Shown here: positions 36,201 to 51,200 of the stretch, piece after piece
Layout of the letters: every line of letters starts with the position of its first letter
Position numbering within the stretch: the first letter of the stretch is position 1
Origin: Sipunculus nudus
Taxonomy: Eukaryota > Annelida > Sipuncula > Golfingiida > Sipunculidae
DNA length: 64,000 nt
Reading direction: 5' to 3'
Assembly (NCBI GenBank): GCA_026874595.1
Contig: CM049313.1
Location: 78,424,659 to 78,488,658, forward strand
Translations under genes and position numbers: made by a program
Notes under the pieces: generated by a model
The model's database searches: none
Seen by the model: the letters and a program-made list of their open reading frames with translations, nothing else
What the model was told of the DNA's origin: nothing

Positions 36201-39200
36201 TATACTAAGCACATCTTCTAACACAAACTTTAATAAATTCAAAATAGATGCACTTAAAAGTGGATGGTCCTACTAAATATACATGTACTTTCATAAAGAC
36301 CTTCAAATTCATATAAAAGTTCAAATTAAATGCACTAAATTATGTAAGAAAAGCAAATAATTATATATATGAGGAAAAGAAACAAGTCAAACATCTGTGC
36401 AAAAAGAAAGAATTTTTTTTGTTTTCCAATACATAAAAAAAATTTGGTGAAAGAAAAGTGTCTTTAACATTTCTTTAAAAAAAAATAAAATAAAATTTGT
36501 TTACAGCTAGAAGATTTTCCTCGAAACATGATCCATAAGGAGCATGAATAATAGGATATATGTGTAAGTAATTATAAGAAAGTATGTTTGATAAATTTAC
36601 CTTGTTTGAATTTCTTCGCAGGTGGAGTCACAAGGACAGGATCTGGATATAGAAAAAAAATCAATCTGGTTCTTATGCGAGTAAACTACAAGACATTATG
36701 TTGTTCCTTTTTATTATCATCCATGATCATCAGATATCACATCCATTTAATACTGTTAAATATTCTTGTGGCAGAGTGCAAGGTAAAAGCATCTGAGCAA
36801 TGTTAAATAAAAATGTATGCTGCATTTCTGCAAGGCGGCAGCACTGTCTTATGCCTCACTTGATGGTAAAAGAGTTCAGACTAACCCAGAACAATGATCA
36901 TTGGCCAGCATTTTCTGCCAATTCATAAAATTATTTTCTATACCAAAATTTAAAAAGTTCCACGAGTGTTTTATTTCAAGTATGAATGGTATACAGTCAT
37001 CCGATTCCATGTCTTACAAGTTGCTCTTTTTCCATTATGTTTAACAATGGATGTCTCATGTTCCCCGTCAAGATATGGATATAAAGAAAAAATAAAAGAT
37101 ACATCTGTCAATCAATAACCAGGGTTTCACCAGGCTTCAGTCCTGCCAGTAAAATTACTTTAAAATAAGAATCATAAGTATGATTTAACTGAAGTTTAGT
37201 TCAAGCTTATTTTTATCAAGACTGAAGATGCTTAACTGCTGGTTACTGAAAGACCTGAATGAACCTGTTGAATACTGAATATCTAAGCAGTACCATCTTA
37301 ACATCTCATATAATAAATATGAGAAATACATAAATAAATGCAGGAACAGAAGCTATTTACTTATGCTACCACCTAGTGGCTCCAATAGATATCAATATTT
37401 ACATAAGAATCTAGTAAACAGTTTAAGCTGAACAAAAGACCAACATTTAACTCGTTACCATATAAAAAAAGGGTGGAAGTGCAGTATTCAAATAAGAGTG
37501 TATTGTGTAAAAATGTTTTTTTTATTATAAACAGGACACAGAACTAACTTTGAAGATCTTTTGGGGGGCGCATTTGTCTATATTTAGGCCAAAACTTGAG
37601 TAAGTCAAATGAAATTTTAGTGTATTAAATTTTCTGCGAAATAATGTCCACTTACACCCTTTCAACTCATAAATACCAGTGAAGTCTTACAGATAAAAAG
37701 ATAAACATTATTAAACCCTTAAATGTCTCACTTTATCCACTTACCAACACATATGAGCATCTTACATATCTTATTGAACCATTGTCAAAAAGAAAGTTAC
37801 ATACATCCATGTTTTCTGAGATTGCCAGTTCTTCAATTTTGTTGAGATATGCCAAATTATTTGTCACAGAACTTCATATCTAAAAAGTCACAGGGTACTA
37901 AATTTATATTGAAATTTATTGCTCCATAATAAGTTAAACATAAGGAGATGCAGCTTGTCATTTTCTACTTTTTTTAAAGAAATTTGGTGACTTTGATTTT
38001 TTTTAATGTATAATATCTAACTACTGAACAGAGCACTTTGTCCTATTTATCACTTTTAAGGTGAAATTTGACAGTTTTACATGCAAACTATTAAGGCCAC
38101 TTATGAAAATTGAGTAAAATATTTGCATAATCAGAAAAAGATGTGATATATTCCAGAAAAAAAGTTGAAAGTGAACCTAAAATGGTAGCCCAAAGATCCT
38201 GAAATCTTTTTCACAGTTGCCCCTTTTCCCTTATTTCTTTCTTAAACTGCTTACAGGCATTTCCTGTAATCTTTGTAAATTAGAGTGTTCCCTTTTTTTG
38301 AGTATGATAGGCATGGTTTACTTTATCAAGCTCTTTGCCTATCTGCAAACAGGAAATAAACTAGATGTGTCGGAATGACACGAATGGCCCCGCCTTAAAA
38401 TTTTTTAGTTCAGGTGCTGTCATTTGGTCAAAAGTAGATCAACCAGGACAAAATGCAAACTCGATCTGTAACGGGGCATTATCAAGCAACCCACCAAAAA
38501 TCAGGCCATTATCTGAAGGAACTGTGAAAAAAGTCCATACATGTGTATTTTTCATAAAAAATTCTATTTTTCATGAAATTTTCTATGTTCAGGATCTGTT
38601 GTATGGTCAAAAATAGGTCAACAGGGAAGAAACGTGAAAGTGGTCATTATGCGCCAACAGAACAAAAAATAAGCCAGTATCTGTCAGCATTGCACTGCGA
38701 AACTAGAATATTAGCAAAAGCTTATCAGTTATAAATTTAAATTGGAGAGGTATGTACCATGTTTAATAAAAATCAACCAATTGCTATCTGAAAAATAATC
38801 TCCTAAGTTTTTTTTTCTATTCTAAGCTCTATGACCTTGAAAAGTAGGTCAAGATCACCCATCTTTGAACTTGACCAAGATTTTGTTGATATACATCTTC
38901 ACCGAAGAAATAAAAATTCCTACAGCAAATCCTTTAAGAAATATCCTGCTAACAAGGTGAAAGGTGAAAAATCCAATAAAAATTCATATATAAAAAATCC
39001 AAAATTGTAGGTGGCACCACCAAAATTGTGCAGTAGGTACAGACCATCAGTCCCAATAATCAAAGCAAGTTTTATGAAAATCCACCCAATAGTTCCTCAG
39101 GTTTAAGCTCTTAAGTGTTTTTATATAATCAGCTCTAAAACAAAGAAAAATACTTCAAGGTCACCCATCTTCGAACTTGACCAAGATTTTTCAATGTTAG

Positions 39201-42200
39201 GGTGCTGTCAAACAGTCAAAAGTAGGTCAACCGGGACAAAAACGTGAACTCGATCTGTAACTGTTCATTATCTGATTAGTCAGACTAATCACCCAAACCG
39301 ACCCAATTGTTCCCCATTGGACCCAATCATACCCCATTGGACCCCATCAGACCTTGTTAAATACAAAAAACCCTTTATGAATCATATTTTCTCTTCAGAT
39401 AATTACAAAAAAGTGTGTTATTTAATGTTTCAATTATGTTTTTTTTACAACAAAAATACAATCTGTAGCACCTATACATTTCTGTATATATGTAAAATTG
39501 GGAATATAATATAAATTTTAATCCTGTTCCATACATGCACAAATACCCACCAAAAGAGAATGAAAAACTAAACCAAGCAGACCCAATCAGACCATGGAAT
39601 ATAAAGATATCCCTTAAAAATATTTTCACTAGAGGAAAACTGTACTGAGATGTTCAACCTTTCTTACAAATCTATAAAATACAAATTTTAGTCACATTAC
39701 AAACACAAGGACATATAATTATTGTACTAGTACACAATTTCTAGTAGAAAAAAGACCCAATTACAACAAATATACAAATTCATATGACAGAAAAAACAAA
39801 ACAAGCAAATTCGTGGAAATAATGTCCCCCGCTTTGGGATCTTGTTGTTTTTCATGCTTGATAAAGGACGGACAGAGTGACAGACAGAAGCCAGACACTC
39901 CAAAACAAATCCCAACTAGGGTATGCATGAGTGCAATCACTGACCAAAATTTAAATGACATCGGATAATATTTAGGAAAGTTATAGCAGGGAAACGAAAA
40001 CCTGACAGATGGACAGACAAAGTGACAGACAGAGAAAATCCAGACACTCCAAAACAAATCCCAACAAGGGTATGCATGAGAGCAATCACTGGCCAAAATT
40101 TGAATGACATCAGATAATATTTAGGAAAGTTATCGCAGGGAAATGAAAATCTGATCGACTGACAAACAGAGTGACAGACAGACAGACAAAGATGCCAGAC
40201 ACTCCAAAACCAATCCCAACCATAGTAAGCATGAGAGCAATCACTGACCAAAGTTTGATTGATCAGATAATAATTAGGCAAGTAATGGGACAGACAAGTA
40301 AACCTGATAGACAAGACAGAGTGACAGACAGATAGACAGAAGCCAGACACTCCAACAAGTGACCCATGGGTCATGACGCTCAGTTGAATGGGAAGAGATT
40401 CGCAAAAGGAAATTTTATCATCTGAATGGTAGTATATACCCATTCAACTGAAGCATCAAACAGATTAACCAACAGGCCAAGTTAGTGTCTATATTTATAC
40501 ATCTCAAAAATAGAGGAAAAAATGCGTAAAAAATACAGGTGGCTCCAACAGTATGCAGAAACTAATAAAAACACCTAATGGTCAATATGCATGCAAAGAA
40601 TCATGGTGATCTCTGCATTAGTTGTTCAGATACTTCAGCTTTTGTTTCAAATTTTCCATTATTCTGAGGGATACTTCGGAGTCCTTTAGCTTAAAGGATA
40701 CGAGTAACAGAGACCTAATTTCAGTTTTCCACAGACACTTTTTATGGGCCTCCTTGCAAGACAAGAATGAAGATTCTAGGTCCAGTTGTTACAGTTTGTG
40801 CCACGTTAACAGATGGCAGCATCCTTAAAGGTCTCAAAAATAGAGGAAAAAATTCGAAAAATTGAATAAAATATAGGGGGCACCACCAGTCTCCAGAAAC
40901 TGATGAAACACTCCATAATCAATATCCATGCAAAGAATCATGGTGATCTCTGCATTAGTTGTTTAGATACTTCAGCTTGTGTATTAATTGTCCATTTTTC
41001 TGAGGGATACTTCGGAGTCCTATAGCTCAAAGGATAGGGGAAACAGAGACCTAATTTCAGGTTTTCATGGAGGCTTTTCATGGGTATCCCTGTGTGTCAA
41101 GAATGAAGATTCTAGGACAAGTTGTTATGATTTGTTATGATTTCGTAAAAAAAGCTGAACAAATACAGGTGCACTCCATGATCAATATCCATGCAAACAA
41201 TTTTGGTGATCTCTGTATTAGTTGTTCAGATACTTCAGTTTTGTATCAAATTTTCCATTATTCTGAGCTGTACTTTGGAGTGCCATAGCTCAAAGGATAT
41301 GGGTAACAGAGACCTAATTTCAGGTTTCCATGGAGGCTTTTCATGGGTCTCCCTGTGTGTCAAGAATGAAGATTCTAGGACAAGTTGTTATGATTTGTTA
41401 TGATTTCGTAAAAAAAGCTGAACAAATACAGGTGCACTCCATGATCAATATCCATGCAAACAATTTTGGTGATCTCTGCATTAGTTGTTCAGATACTTCA
41501 GTTTTGTATCAAATTTTCCATTATTCTGAGCTGTACTTTGGAGTGCCATAGCTCAAAGGATATGGGTAACAGAGACCTAATTTCAGGTTTCCATGGAGAC
41601 TTTTCATAGGTCTTTCACTGTGTCAAGAATGAAGATTCTAGGTCCAGTCTTTCGATTTGTGCCCTGTTAACATATGTTTACATTTTTAAAGGTCTCAAAA
41701 ATAGAGAAAAACAATTCGTTAAGAATAAAAAAACACAGGTGGCGCCACCAGTCTGCAGAAACTGATGAAACATCTCATGATCAATAGGTATGCCAAAAAT
41801 CATGACCATCAGTGATGTATTTAATGAGATATTGAAGTTTTTGTATGAAATTTTTTACTATTCTGGGGGGGGGGGGGGGAATTGGGGCCCATAGCGCGTA
41901 GGATATGGGTAACAGAGACCTAATTTCTGGTTTCCATGGATACTTTTCATAGGTCTCTCAATGTGTTAAGAATGAAGATCCTAGGTCCAGTCCATATGAT
42001 TTGTGCCCTGTTAACAGATGTTCACATTTTTAAAGGTTCTAAAAATTAGAATCTCAAGTTACAAGATTCTAGGTCTAGTGGTCACGATTTGTGCCTGATT
42101 AATGGACAGACAGACGGACAGACAGACAGACGGACAAAGAGTGATCGGTATAGCTCAGATGACTTACAGTCAGCTGAGCTAAAAACAATCCCAACCAAGG

Positions 42201-45200
42201 TAAGCATTAGACTAAAGAGCAAGTGGCTGTTCCAAAATTTGAATGAAATAGGATAATATTTAGAAAAGTTGTCACATATGAAAACCTGACAGACAGACAA
42301 AGTGACAGACATACAGACAGAAACCAGACACCCAAACACCAATCCCAACCAAGGTAAGCATGAGAGCAATCACTGACCAAAATTAGAATGAAATAGGATA
42401 ATATTAAGGAAAGTTATCGCACGGAAACAAAAACCTGACAGACAGACAAAGTGACAGATAGATAGACAGAAACCAGACACCCAAACACCAATCCCAACCA
42501 AGGTAAGAATGAGAGCAATCACTGACCAAAATTAGAATGAAATAGGATAATATTAAGGAAAGTTATCGCACGGAAACAAAAACCTGACAGACAGACAAAG
42601 TGACAGATAGATAGACAGACAGAAACCAGACATCCCTAAACCAATCCCAACCAGGGTAAGCATGAAAGCAATCACTGACCCAAATTTGGATGAAATTGGA
42701 TAATATTTAGGTAAGATATCGCACAGAAACAAAACCTTACGGACATACAGAGAGACAGACAGACAAACCCAAAACAATGTCCTCCTCATCTGCAGAGCGG
42801 GAGACAAATACAGGCACAAGATGTGAAAATGTTGAATATGCGTATCAGTCCCATTCAGACAAAATAGGACTTGAATATATAAATTTTAGATAACCCTCTT
42901 ATCCCTTTAGATTAACATACAAAATGGTTTAATTTTGGTTATCACTTTTTTTTATGAATGAAATTATTTTGATATTTAATTTTAAACATGATAGTTATTC
43001 CTATGGTTGTATTATGAAGTTTACAGAATAATGCTGAAGCCTGCGGTTTTGCCATTCAAATGAGGGAGCTCCCAGGTAGGTGTGGAGGGTCCACATTAAC
43101 ACATCTTGTGACAGTGTGAGCTGATGACCTTCCCTGGCACTCTGTGGCATGGTTGACTGACCACAAAGGGATTTAAATTATCTACTGATAAATTTTGCAT
43201 GACTGACTAACCACAGTGATTATAGATAACTTTGTATAACTGTAATTAAGTGAATGTGTTGCATTTAATGAAATATATACATTTATTCCAAATACATATA
43301 TTGGACAAAATACAACAAGAAGACTTATTAGCCATGACATACACAAACGTTTTCAGGAAACAAGGGACCCATGGGTCACGGCGCTCAGCTGTTATATATG
43401 ATAAAAAATATAATTTGGGAATGAGCCACATGCTGGTTTTGTGTGGTAATAAATGTAAGCTTTATTATGAGTTGGTGGTGTTTAGCATACGAATGATTTT
43501 GATAGTATCAAGAGACAAGGAAGAGGATTGATTTCATTTATTTTATTAACAAATGGAGTGCTATTGTCACACAGATTTTGACTTGGCCATATAACTTATA
43601 TATAACTTATAATAAAAGAGTTTAACTATTTATTAAAATTTAATAACAAATATTGTGCCAATATAATTTTTATTAAAAAAAAAAAAATCATATGATTTTT
43701 TAAAATAAAATAAAAAAGAAATGATGATTAAAATAATATCATAGAATATATTCATGAATGCATTCATGAATACATTTTGAAAGTATCTGCACTGGTATTC
43801 AAATACTTTCATTTTTACAGGAATTCCCACTCTTATGCAATAAAATTTCTTAATGCAGTACATATTCATATTCGTATTCAAATACATTTGCAAAGCATTT
43901 GCACCATGTCCAGTATTTGCATGGTTTTATTTGGAATAACACTGACATTAACATTCTATCCATCCATACAAGTTTCTTACATCATCAGTAACTGCAAGTA
44001 AATTTTCTGTTACTCATCAACTAACAAATTCCTTTTTATTAATTTTTCTTTTATTTGTTATTAAAATCCAATATAAATTTATTAATTTATTGTTGTGTTG
44101 TTTTTCATAACAACTATTAGATGAGTTGGGTTGGACACCTTGATCAATTGTGGCTGGGCATTAGCTGCCTGGCTGCCCCAGTGTATACCTCGCCTCAAGC
44201 GTGCATAATTTAATGAAAGGTCAACTTGTGCATAGCGAATATATAGAAAAATATGTATATTATATAAGATCAAAGTCAGACCAGAGGTTTTGATATTAGG
44301 CAGTCTTTAAGTGTAACAATGGGTTTTTAATGGAAAAATGAAGTTTTTCATTAATATCTCAAAGGAATTAAGTCCTAGTGACCAAATTCTTTTCATGGTA
44401 GGGGGTTTTGGAGCCAAATTTAAGGAACTAAGAGCTGAAGCTGGGGAGCTGAGCTCTAGCTCACTGCATAACACTAGCTTGATGTAAACAATATGTGACA
44501 TGGTGCTTTAAAACTTGAATGAAATCAACAGTTTTTGATCAACTGCAAATAAAAAGATGCTTTGGAAATTAAATCCACAGCAGTTACAGGAAAAAAAACG
44601 TGCCATGGTCAAACTTGGGCAAAATTTAAGGTACTAATTTTATATTTTTGCTAATATTTAAAAAAGTTAAACAGATTTTGATCTAATTTTTGGTATACAA
44701 TTAAATTTTGATTAATTAAAGTTGTATTACTGAGAAAAAGTCCCTACCTTTTACACTTTTGGTCTTAAGTGACCAAATATATTTCCTGATTTTTTTACAA
44801 AGTTCATCATGTTTGGGCCTATAACTTTTTTAAATTAAATAATACTGATTTAATTTCTTGCATGTAAATAGGAACTATATAGAGGAATATTTATGGTAAA
44901 TATGAAGAAAACCAGATGAGTGGTTTTGATATTAGGCAGTCCTGAAGTGTGAAAAAGAGATTTCTAATAAAAAAATTGAGGTTTTTCCTTAATATCTCGA
45001 AGGTATTTTCGGCATGGTAGGAGATTTTGGGGACATCTAACTGTGTGCCGAATTTCAGATTCGCAGGTCCAATGGTGTCAAAACATGCCAGTCTTACGAA
45101 CGGACGGACAGACAGACGGACAATGAACCATGACTATAGCTCAGATGACTTATAGTCAGCTGAGCTAAAAATGGGAAAACTTAATGTTTAAACTTTAGAC

Positions 45201-48200
45201 ATGAGAGTAAAAACAAAATTCATCATAAAAACTAAGATGTCATCTATTGTGAGTTTGTAATTGGACTGAAATTTGTGTGTTTTCTTCAATCAGTAAAAGA
45301 AAGTGGCTACATACCAAGGTCTGATTTGGTCTGCTAGGGTCCTTTTTCCTACTGAGTATAATTGTGTTGATGTATACATATATATATATATATATACATA
45401 TATATGTATATTTATTTAGAAGGCTCTTTAATATGTAGTTTGCTGCCCCCCCCCCCCCCCTTATCAATTTGTCAGAAAGGATGTAACATCTCAATATACT
45501 GCTTTCATTATGAAAAAATAAATTTTTGTTTCCTTTTGTGAAAAATATTTTATAAAGGAATATCTTTATATTCAAAGGTACGATTGGGTCTGCTTGGTTA
45601 AATTTTTCATTCCTTTTGATGGGTATTTGTGCATGTTTGAAATGGGATTATTATTTATATTAGGCTGTTGCTAAAGGTCTGTACCCGGAAACCGATCATA
45701 TAGGCTAAAGTTTCGGCACTTCCTATGAGCATGCGCACTGACACTGCCGGACACATCTATCGGAGATATTTCTCCAGCACTGACTGACGAACCTACCAGA
45801 ACATTTGCTATTGTTGTGTCATTAAAAAATTTATATAGATTTTATTTAACTGTAGCACTTTATTTAGGACTTTCTATAAATTTTAGAATACACATAGACC
45901 CAGAGATTTGCAAAACTAACAACAAATTTTCATAAAATGTGACAGAAGCCAACTACTTGATTGAAAACTGACCGTGACCTAAGCAATTTGAAATATATGT
46001 ACTCACAGATAAACGTTCAAACAAAAGAACTACATATGTTCATTGTTTATATAGTTTTGAGATGAAGTCCATTTTTATATGATTTTATGAAAATATAATT
46101 AGGCCTACTTCTAGTTTAACAGGTTAAGAAATTAATGAAAACTGATTAATATAATGGACTTTATTAGGCTCATAAATTTCTGTTTGCATGTAGGCTAATA
46201 ACTTTAAAGTTATCCATAAATTGCACAGTATTTCTCATAATGCCGATGTCTGTATGTGCTCTTCATTTAATTACATAAGTGGTACCCAGCTATTTCTGGG
46301 ACCTTTAGCTCTGGGGCAATTGTGTCCGTAGCTCTAGACACTTCGTTTATATTAATTTCCAATTTCATATTTACAGAAATATAAGGGGCTACCTTATCAC
46401 AATATAAAATACGAGTTACCGATTGTATTTTTGTTGTAAAAAAAAACATAATTGAAACATTAAATTAGACCTTTTTTTGTAATAATCTGAAGAGAAAATA
46501 TGATTCATAAAGGGTTATTTGTATTTAACATGGTCCAATTGGGTCTTATTGGGTCCAATGGGGTCTTATTGGGTGATTAGTCTGACCTGATATGTCCTGC
46601 ATTGTCATTGGGCATGCTCATAAGAAGTTTGGCCTGTATGATCAGTGGCTGGACCTATAGCATACCTATTATTTATTCATTTACGTGAATTCTGGATATT
46701 TAAGGGTGTTTCCCTAAACTAAAGTGGTGCCTTGGGTACCTTAACCCTTATATGTTTCAATGCTAAAAGGCTCAAAATCCTGTTTTGCCTTTTGGGGTGT
46801 TTCAGTGGTAACCGGCACTGACATGGTGAATTCTCTGTGAACAGCAAAATGATCAGTGAACACTAATCAGGTACCCACACTTGTCGGTCTCACTAATTTG
46901 ATGAAAGAGCATGAAAGAAGATGAAAGAAAGTGAAAGAGGATTTGAACTAACAGTTAAAATAATTATTTACTTCAAAATTTCATAATTTTCCAAATGTTT
47001 TTAACTGTTTTATCAAAAATATAACTGTGGTAACAAAACAGGTTAGTAATATTCAGAAGTAGTAAGTTTAGTTCCAGCCAGGTTGTCTCAATTATACCCA
47101 TTGTTTTGTGAAGACTGGTACCCTACAATCACAGATGCTTGTTATATTACCATTATACACAAGAAGAGAACTGGTCTGTGAGCTTAACATATGCTGTGCT
47201 GAAACATAAAAATATGATTACAGATACATCTTTTTATATTTTATAAGTATATAAGGAGAGATGGAATACAAATATGTGGCATGGCACACCATACACAGCG
47301 TAATGGCTCTTCATATATACCTTTAATTGAATTTTAAGATTATATGATAAAAAATTGAAGCAATATTTTATATACAGTAACAGTATACTGAAAATAAAAA
47401 CAAGGGACCCATGGGTCACGGAGCTCAGCTGATCATGATTGGACTATAAATGCTTCTCCACTGTGATACTATATTGAGTCGATAAAGCTTATGAATATCA
47501 TGTACATGTTAGGCTATTATAAAGAAATGTAATGTAATATGTGAGTAAATGATAAATGAAATTACCTGACTGATGGATTAATAGAGTCAAATAAAGTGGT
47601 TTATTTTTTATTTATTTAGGAGGGGTTGAAAATTGTGATATATTTGAGCAAATATGAATGCAATGACAGCAGTAATAAGCAGTAGTAGAATGATGATAAG
47701 GCTATTTGTTGTAGGATCTAAAGTGTATGGTAGTCTGCAAGTGTTCAATTTGACAGATATGATGTTATGATTAACTATGCTGATAAAGTGATTTATGAAT
47801 ATGTGACTGTATGACACAATATCTCTTTAGTCTTGACAAGGTACATTATTGTGATGCCCACTATGTCTACATATTACACAATATTGACATAATTTCTGGC
47901 ATGTACATAGGTACCTATGGACAAATAGTTATACAAAATATTAAAGTATGAATATATCTGATTCATCTTGTTCTTGCTTACTGAGGCTGACTTTGGGATG
48001 GGGTCCGGAGAAGGGAAAAGTGAGGGCAGCACGAAGGTGGATGTAGAAATATTCTATTGTAATGTTTTTCATTTATATAAGAATATGAAAAGCTAAGAGG
48101 AGAGGGGCCCTCCTACTTGGTTATAGTAAAGTTCTAAATATATGATTGCAAACTAATACTGACAAGACTGTCATGAAGAAAAACAGTAAAAGTTTTGAGA

Positions 48201-51200
48201 TACTGTGTTGCATACGAAAATTTATAGTTGGACAGGCAAGTGGACAGAATGGACTAATACCTTTATTTCACTTTCAAGAGAATAATGCATTTAAGTTTAA
48301 ATATAATCCTATTTTTTTAAGCAGATCCACTTTTTCCATTAAGAAGTTTTTATCTGAATCATTTTTTTTATTTACAGGTTTATAAATTTTTAATTAAAAA
48401 ACCTGAAAATAAAAATTAAAATATTAGAATTGTTGCAAAAGTTGGGTCATATTATGCATACACATATATTTTATTATTTTTAAATCATAAATGTTCAAAC
48501 TGATTTTAAAAGAAAATAATGCCACAACATGGCATCTACAAGAATATTCCTTGAATCACTATTAAAAAGTTTTGCACACTGGAGTTTTCAGGACATGCTT
48601 AATTTTATCCACCAAAATAAAATAAAATTAAATTTGATAAAATAAAACATCTTTTCAAATAAAGTATACACACTGTTGGTTGAATGAGGGACAAACAATA
48701 TCATTGTGCTAATTACTATCCCAGTTTTAATTAATTACTGGAATTAATAGTCAATTTCACACCTGGTGAAGTTTTTACTCTTCTGAAGTAAGGAATTACT
48801 TATCTCATGAACATCCACACTTTCACAGCAATACACCACTTTGTGGACACAATTAAATGTACACTTTTAATCATTGTAACCCTGGTGGTACAATACAAAA
48901 TCTAAAATGTAGCATGTCCAAGAATAAAATAAAATACAGAAAAATTATAACATTCATCTAGTTTATGCACCAGCTGGGGGGGGGGGGGATAAGTGCAGGG
49001 CAAAGGGGAAGCCTGCTAGTAGTGGCCAAGCTGGGCCAAGGTAAGCTGCCTGGGGTGGGTTACATAATGCAAGTTAAGGCTGTACTACTAGGTGGGCTAG
49101 ATGTAACAACACTTGACATGGTGTATGAAAACATGAATAAAAGCTATTCATTCCAATCAATTTCTTTTGAATGTTCAGATTTTAAAAGATTAAATCCTTA
49201 TGCATATATGCTGGGAAAATTAAATCAACAGTGCCAAAGTTGGACAAAATTTAAGGTATTGATTTTTTATTTATGCTAATAACTTGAAAAATTTGCAAAA
49301 TTCAGATCTAATTTTGGGTAAACAATTGAATCTTGATTAAATAAAGTTATATTCCTGAAAAAAAGTCTCTAGGTTCAGCAATTCTCATGTTAGGTGAGTA
49401 AATATATTTCCTGATTTTTTTAAAAATTGCATTATGTTTTGGCCCATAACTTCAAAATAATACCCAATACTGACCTAATTTTTGGTATGTTCATAGAAAA
49501 TGTATAAAAGAATGTGATTACTAAATAGGATCAAAAACAGATCAGTGGTTTTGATATTAGGCAGCCTTGAAGTGTAACAATGGCTTTTTTTATGGAAAAC
49601 AGAGTTTTTTCCTTAATATCTCGAAGGAACAAAGTCCTAATGACCCAATTTTCGGTATGGTAGAAGATTTTGGGGACATCTAAAATTATGTCAACAGCCT
49701 GGGGAGCATAGAGATGTGCACTGAATGACCTACAGTCATCAAAGTGGACTGCTTGACAATGTAAGGGAATACAACAAGAGCCTCCAAAAAAATTCAATAA
49801 CTAGCCTAATTTTGCAGCTTTTATTTTCAAATTTCAGATTTTTACAGATTAAATCCTTATGTATACATGGTGTGAAAATTAAACCCACAGTACTTACAGG
49901 AAAAAAACGTGCCATGGCCAAAGTTTGGCAAAATTTAAGGTACCAATTTTATATTTTTGCCAATATTTAAAAAAATTTAACAAATTTTGATCTAATTTTT
50001 GGTATACAATTAAATTTTTATTAATTAAAGTTGTATTACTGAAAAAAAGTCCCTACCTTTAACATTTTTGGTCTTAAGTGACCAAATATCTTCCTGATTT
50101 TTTTACAAAGTCCATTATGTTTGGGCCCATAACTTTTTTAAATTATATAATACTGACTTAATATCTGGCATGTACATAGGAACTATATAGAGGAATATTT
50201 ATGGTAAATATGAAGAAAACCAGATGAGTGGTTTTGATATTAGGCAGTCCTGAAGTGTGAAAATAGATTTCTAATCAAAAATTGAGGTTTTTCCTTAATA
50301 TCTCAAAGGAACGAAGTCCTATTGACCAAATTTTTGGCATGGTAGGAGATTATGGGGACATCTAACTGTATGCCGAAATTCAGATTCGTAGGTCCAACGG
50401 TGTCGAAACGTGCCAGTCTTACGGACGGACATCCAGACGGACGGACAGACAATGGACCATGACTATAGCTCAGATGACTTATAGTCAGCTGAGCTAAAAA
50501 TATACATTATAAATATAAAAACTATGGTCACTATATACGCACCTAACCATGCAGTGATTACAAATATTATATCTTAAGAGAATAACATGCATATAACTTA
50601 TAAGCTATGCAATGTTTTTTTTATTCTGAATTAACATGCAGACACACACAATGAGAATATGTTAGGTTTGGCCAGTGACTTTCTTTATGAGGCAGGGTAC
50701 AAGTCTATATAAGTGATAGGGGACATAATTCAGATGTATACTGAAAGTGTATTAAAGTAAATAGATCTTAAGAGAATTGATTTATGATTACCATATATGT
50801 AAGTTATACAGTAAATAATGGTTCATTATGAATTTTTAAAGTAAATATTAATTTTACTGGTGATTTAAACTATCTTCCATCTCCTTTCATCAAATTATAG
50901 TCCATTCCAGTACCCCTGTCCACCTGTTTTTTCGCGATTATTTATCTGTGAATCAAAGAACGCCAAAACTGTTTGACCTTGGGGAAGAAAAAGGAAAAAG
51001 CGTAATTAACTAATATGGAAATAATAGCCTACCTTATGTAATTTTCCTGTAAACAATTTAAAACCATTTTATGAGTAACTAGTCTATTCTTTAGCGACAT
51101 CTTGCCACTAATCTGTTAAATGGGCATATCAGGGGACAGTGATGACGTCATAATAGACGTGACGTACTAAAGAGGCACCAACATTCACGGAACCAATAAT

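Larger units (their letters stand above)
35226..36600 (-). other. CHAF1A intron 2
   Basis: Carries a hAT-like element (35284-35789) and a Harbinger-like MITE (35838-36172) only 48 bp apart. The remaining 400 bp next to exon 2 is AT-rich with no feature. Confidence 0.8.
39279..46586. mobile_element. 7.3-kb composite bounded by long inverted arms
   Basis: The left arm begins GTCAGACTAATCACCCAA and the right arm ends TTGGGTGATTAGTCTGAC. Homology runs inward for several hundred bases: AATCATATTTTCTCTTCAGA (39378) pairs with TCTGAAGAGAAAATATGATT (46486), and GCAGACCCAATC..CACCAAAAG (39540-39590) pairs with 45590-45640. The right arm carries about 700 bp (45660-46370) missing from the left. Inside lie two ~150-bp tandem arrays and family A copies A2 and A3. 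No transposase frame. This may be one element or a stack of insertions between two copies of a smaller inverted element. Confidence 0.7.

Noticed and set aside
39937-40443. 168-codon minus-strand frame
   Set aside because: It is the 150-bp tandem repeat read in a frame that stays open because 150 is divisible by three. It has no domain, and the unit recurs at 42.2-42.8 kb with frame breaks.
47608-47817. 69-codon membrane-like frame, also found at 63021-63227
   Set aside because: Both are the same segment of family A repeats A4 and A5. The two copies differ by indels, and no family is recognised.
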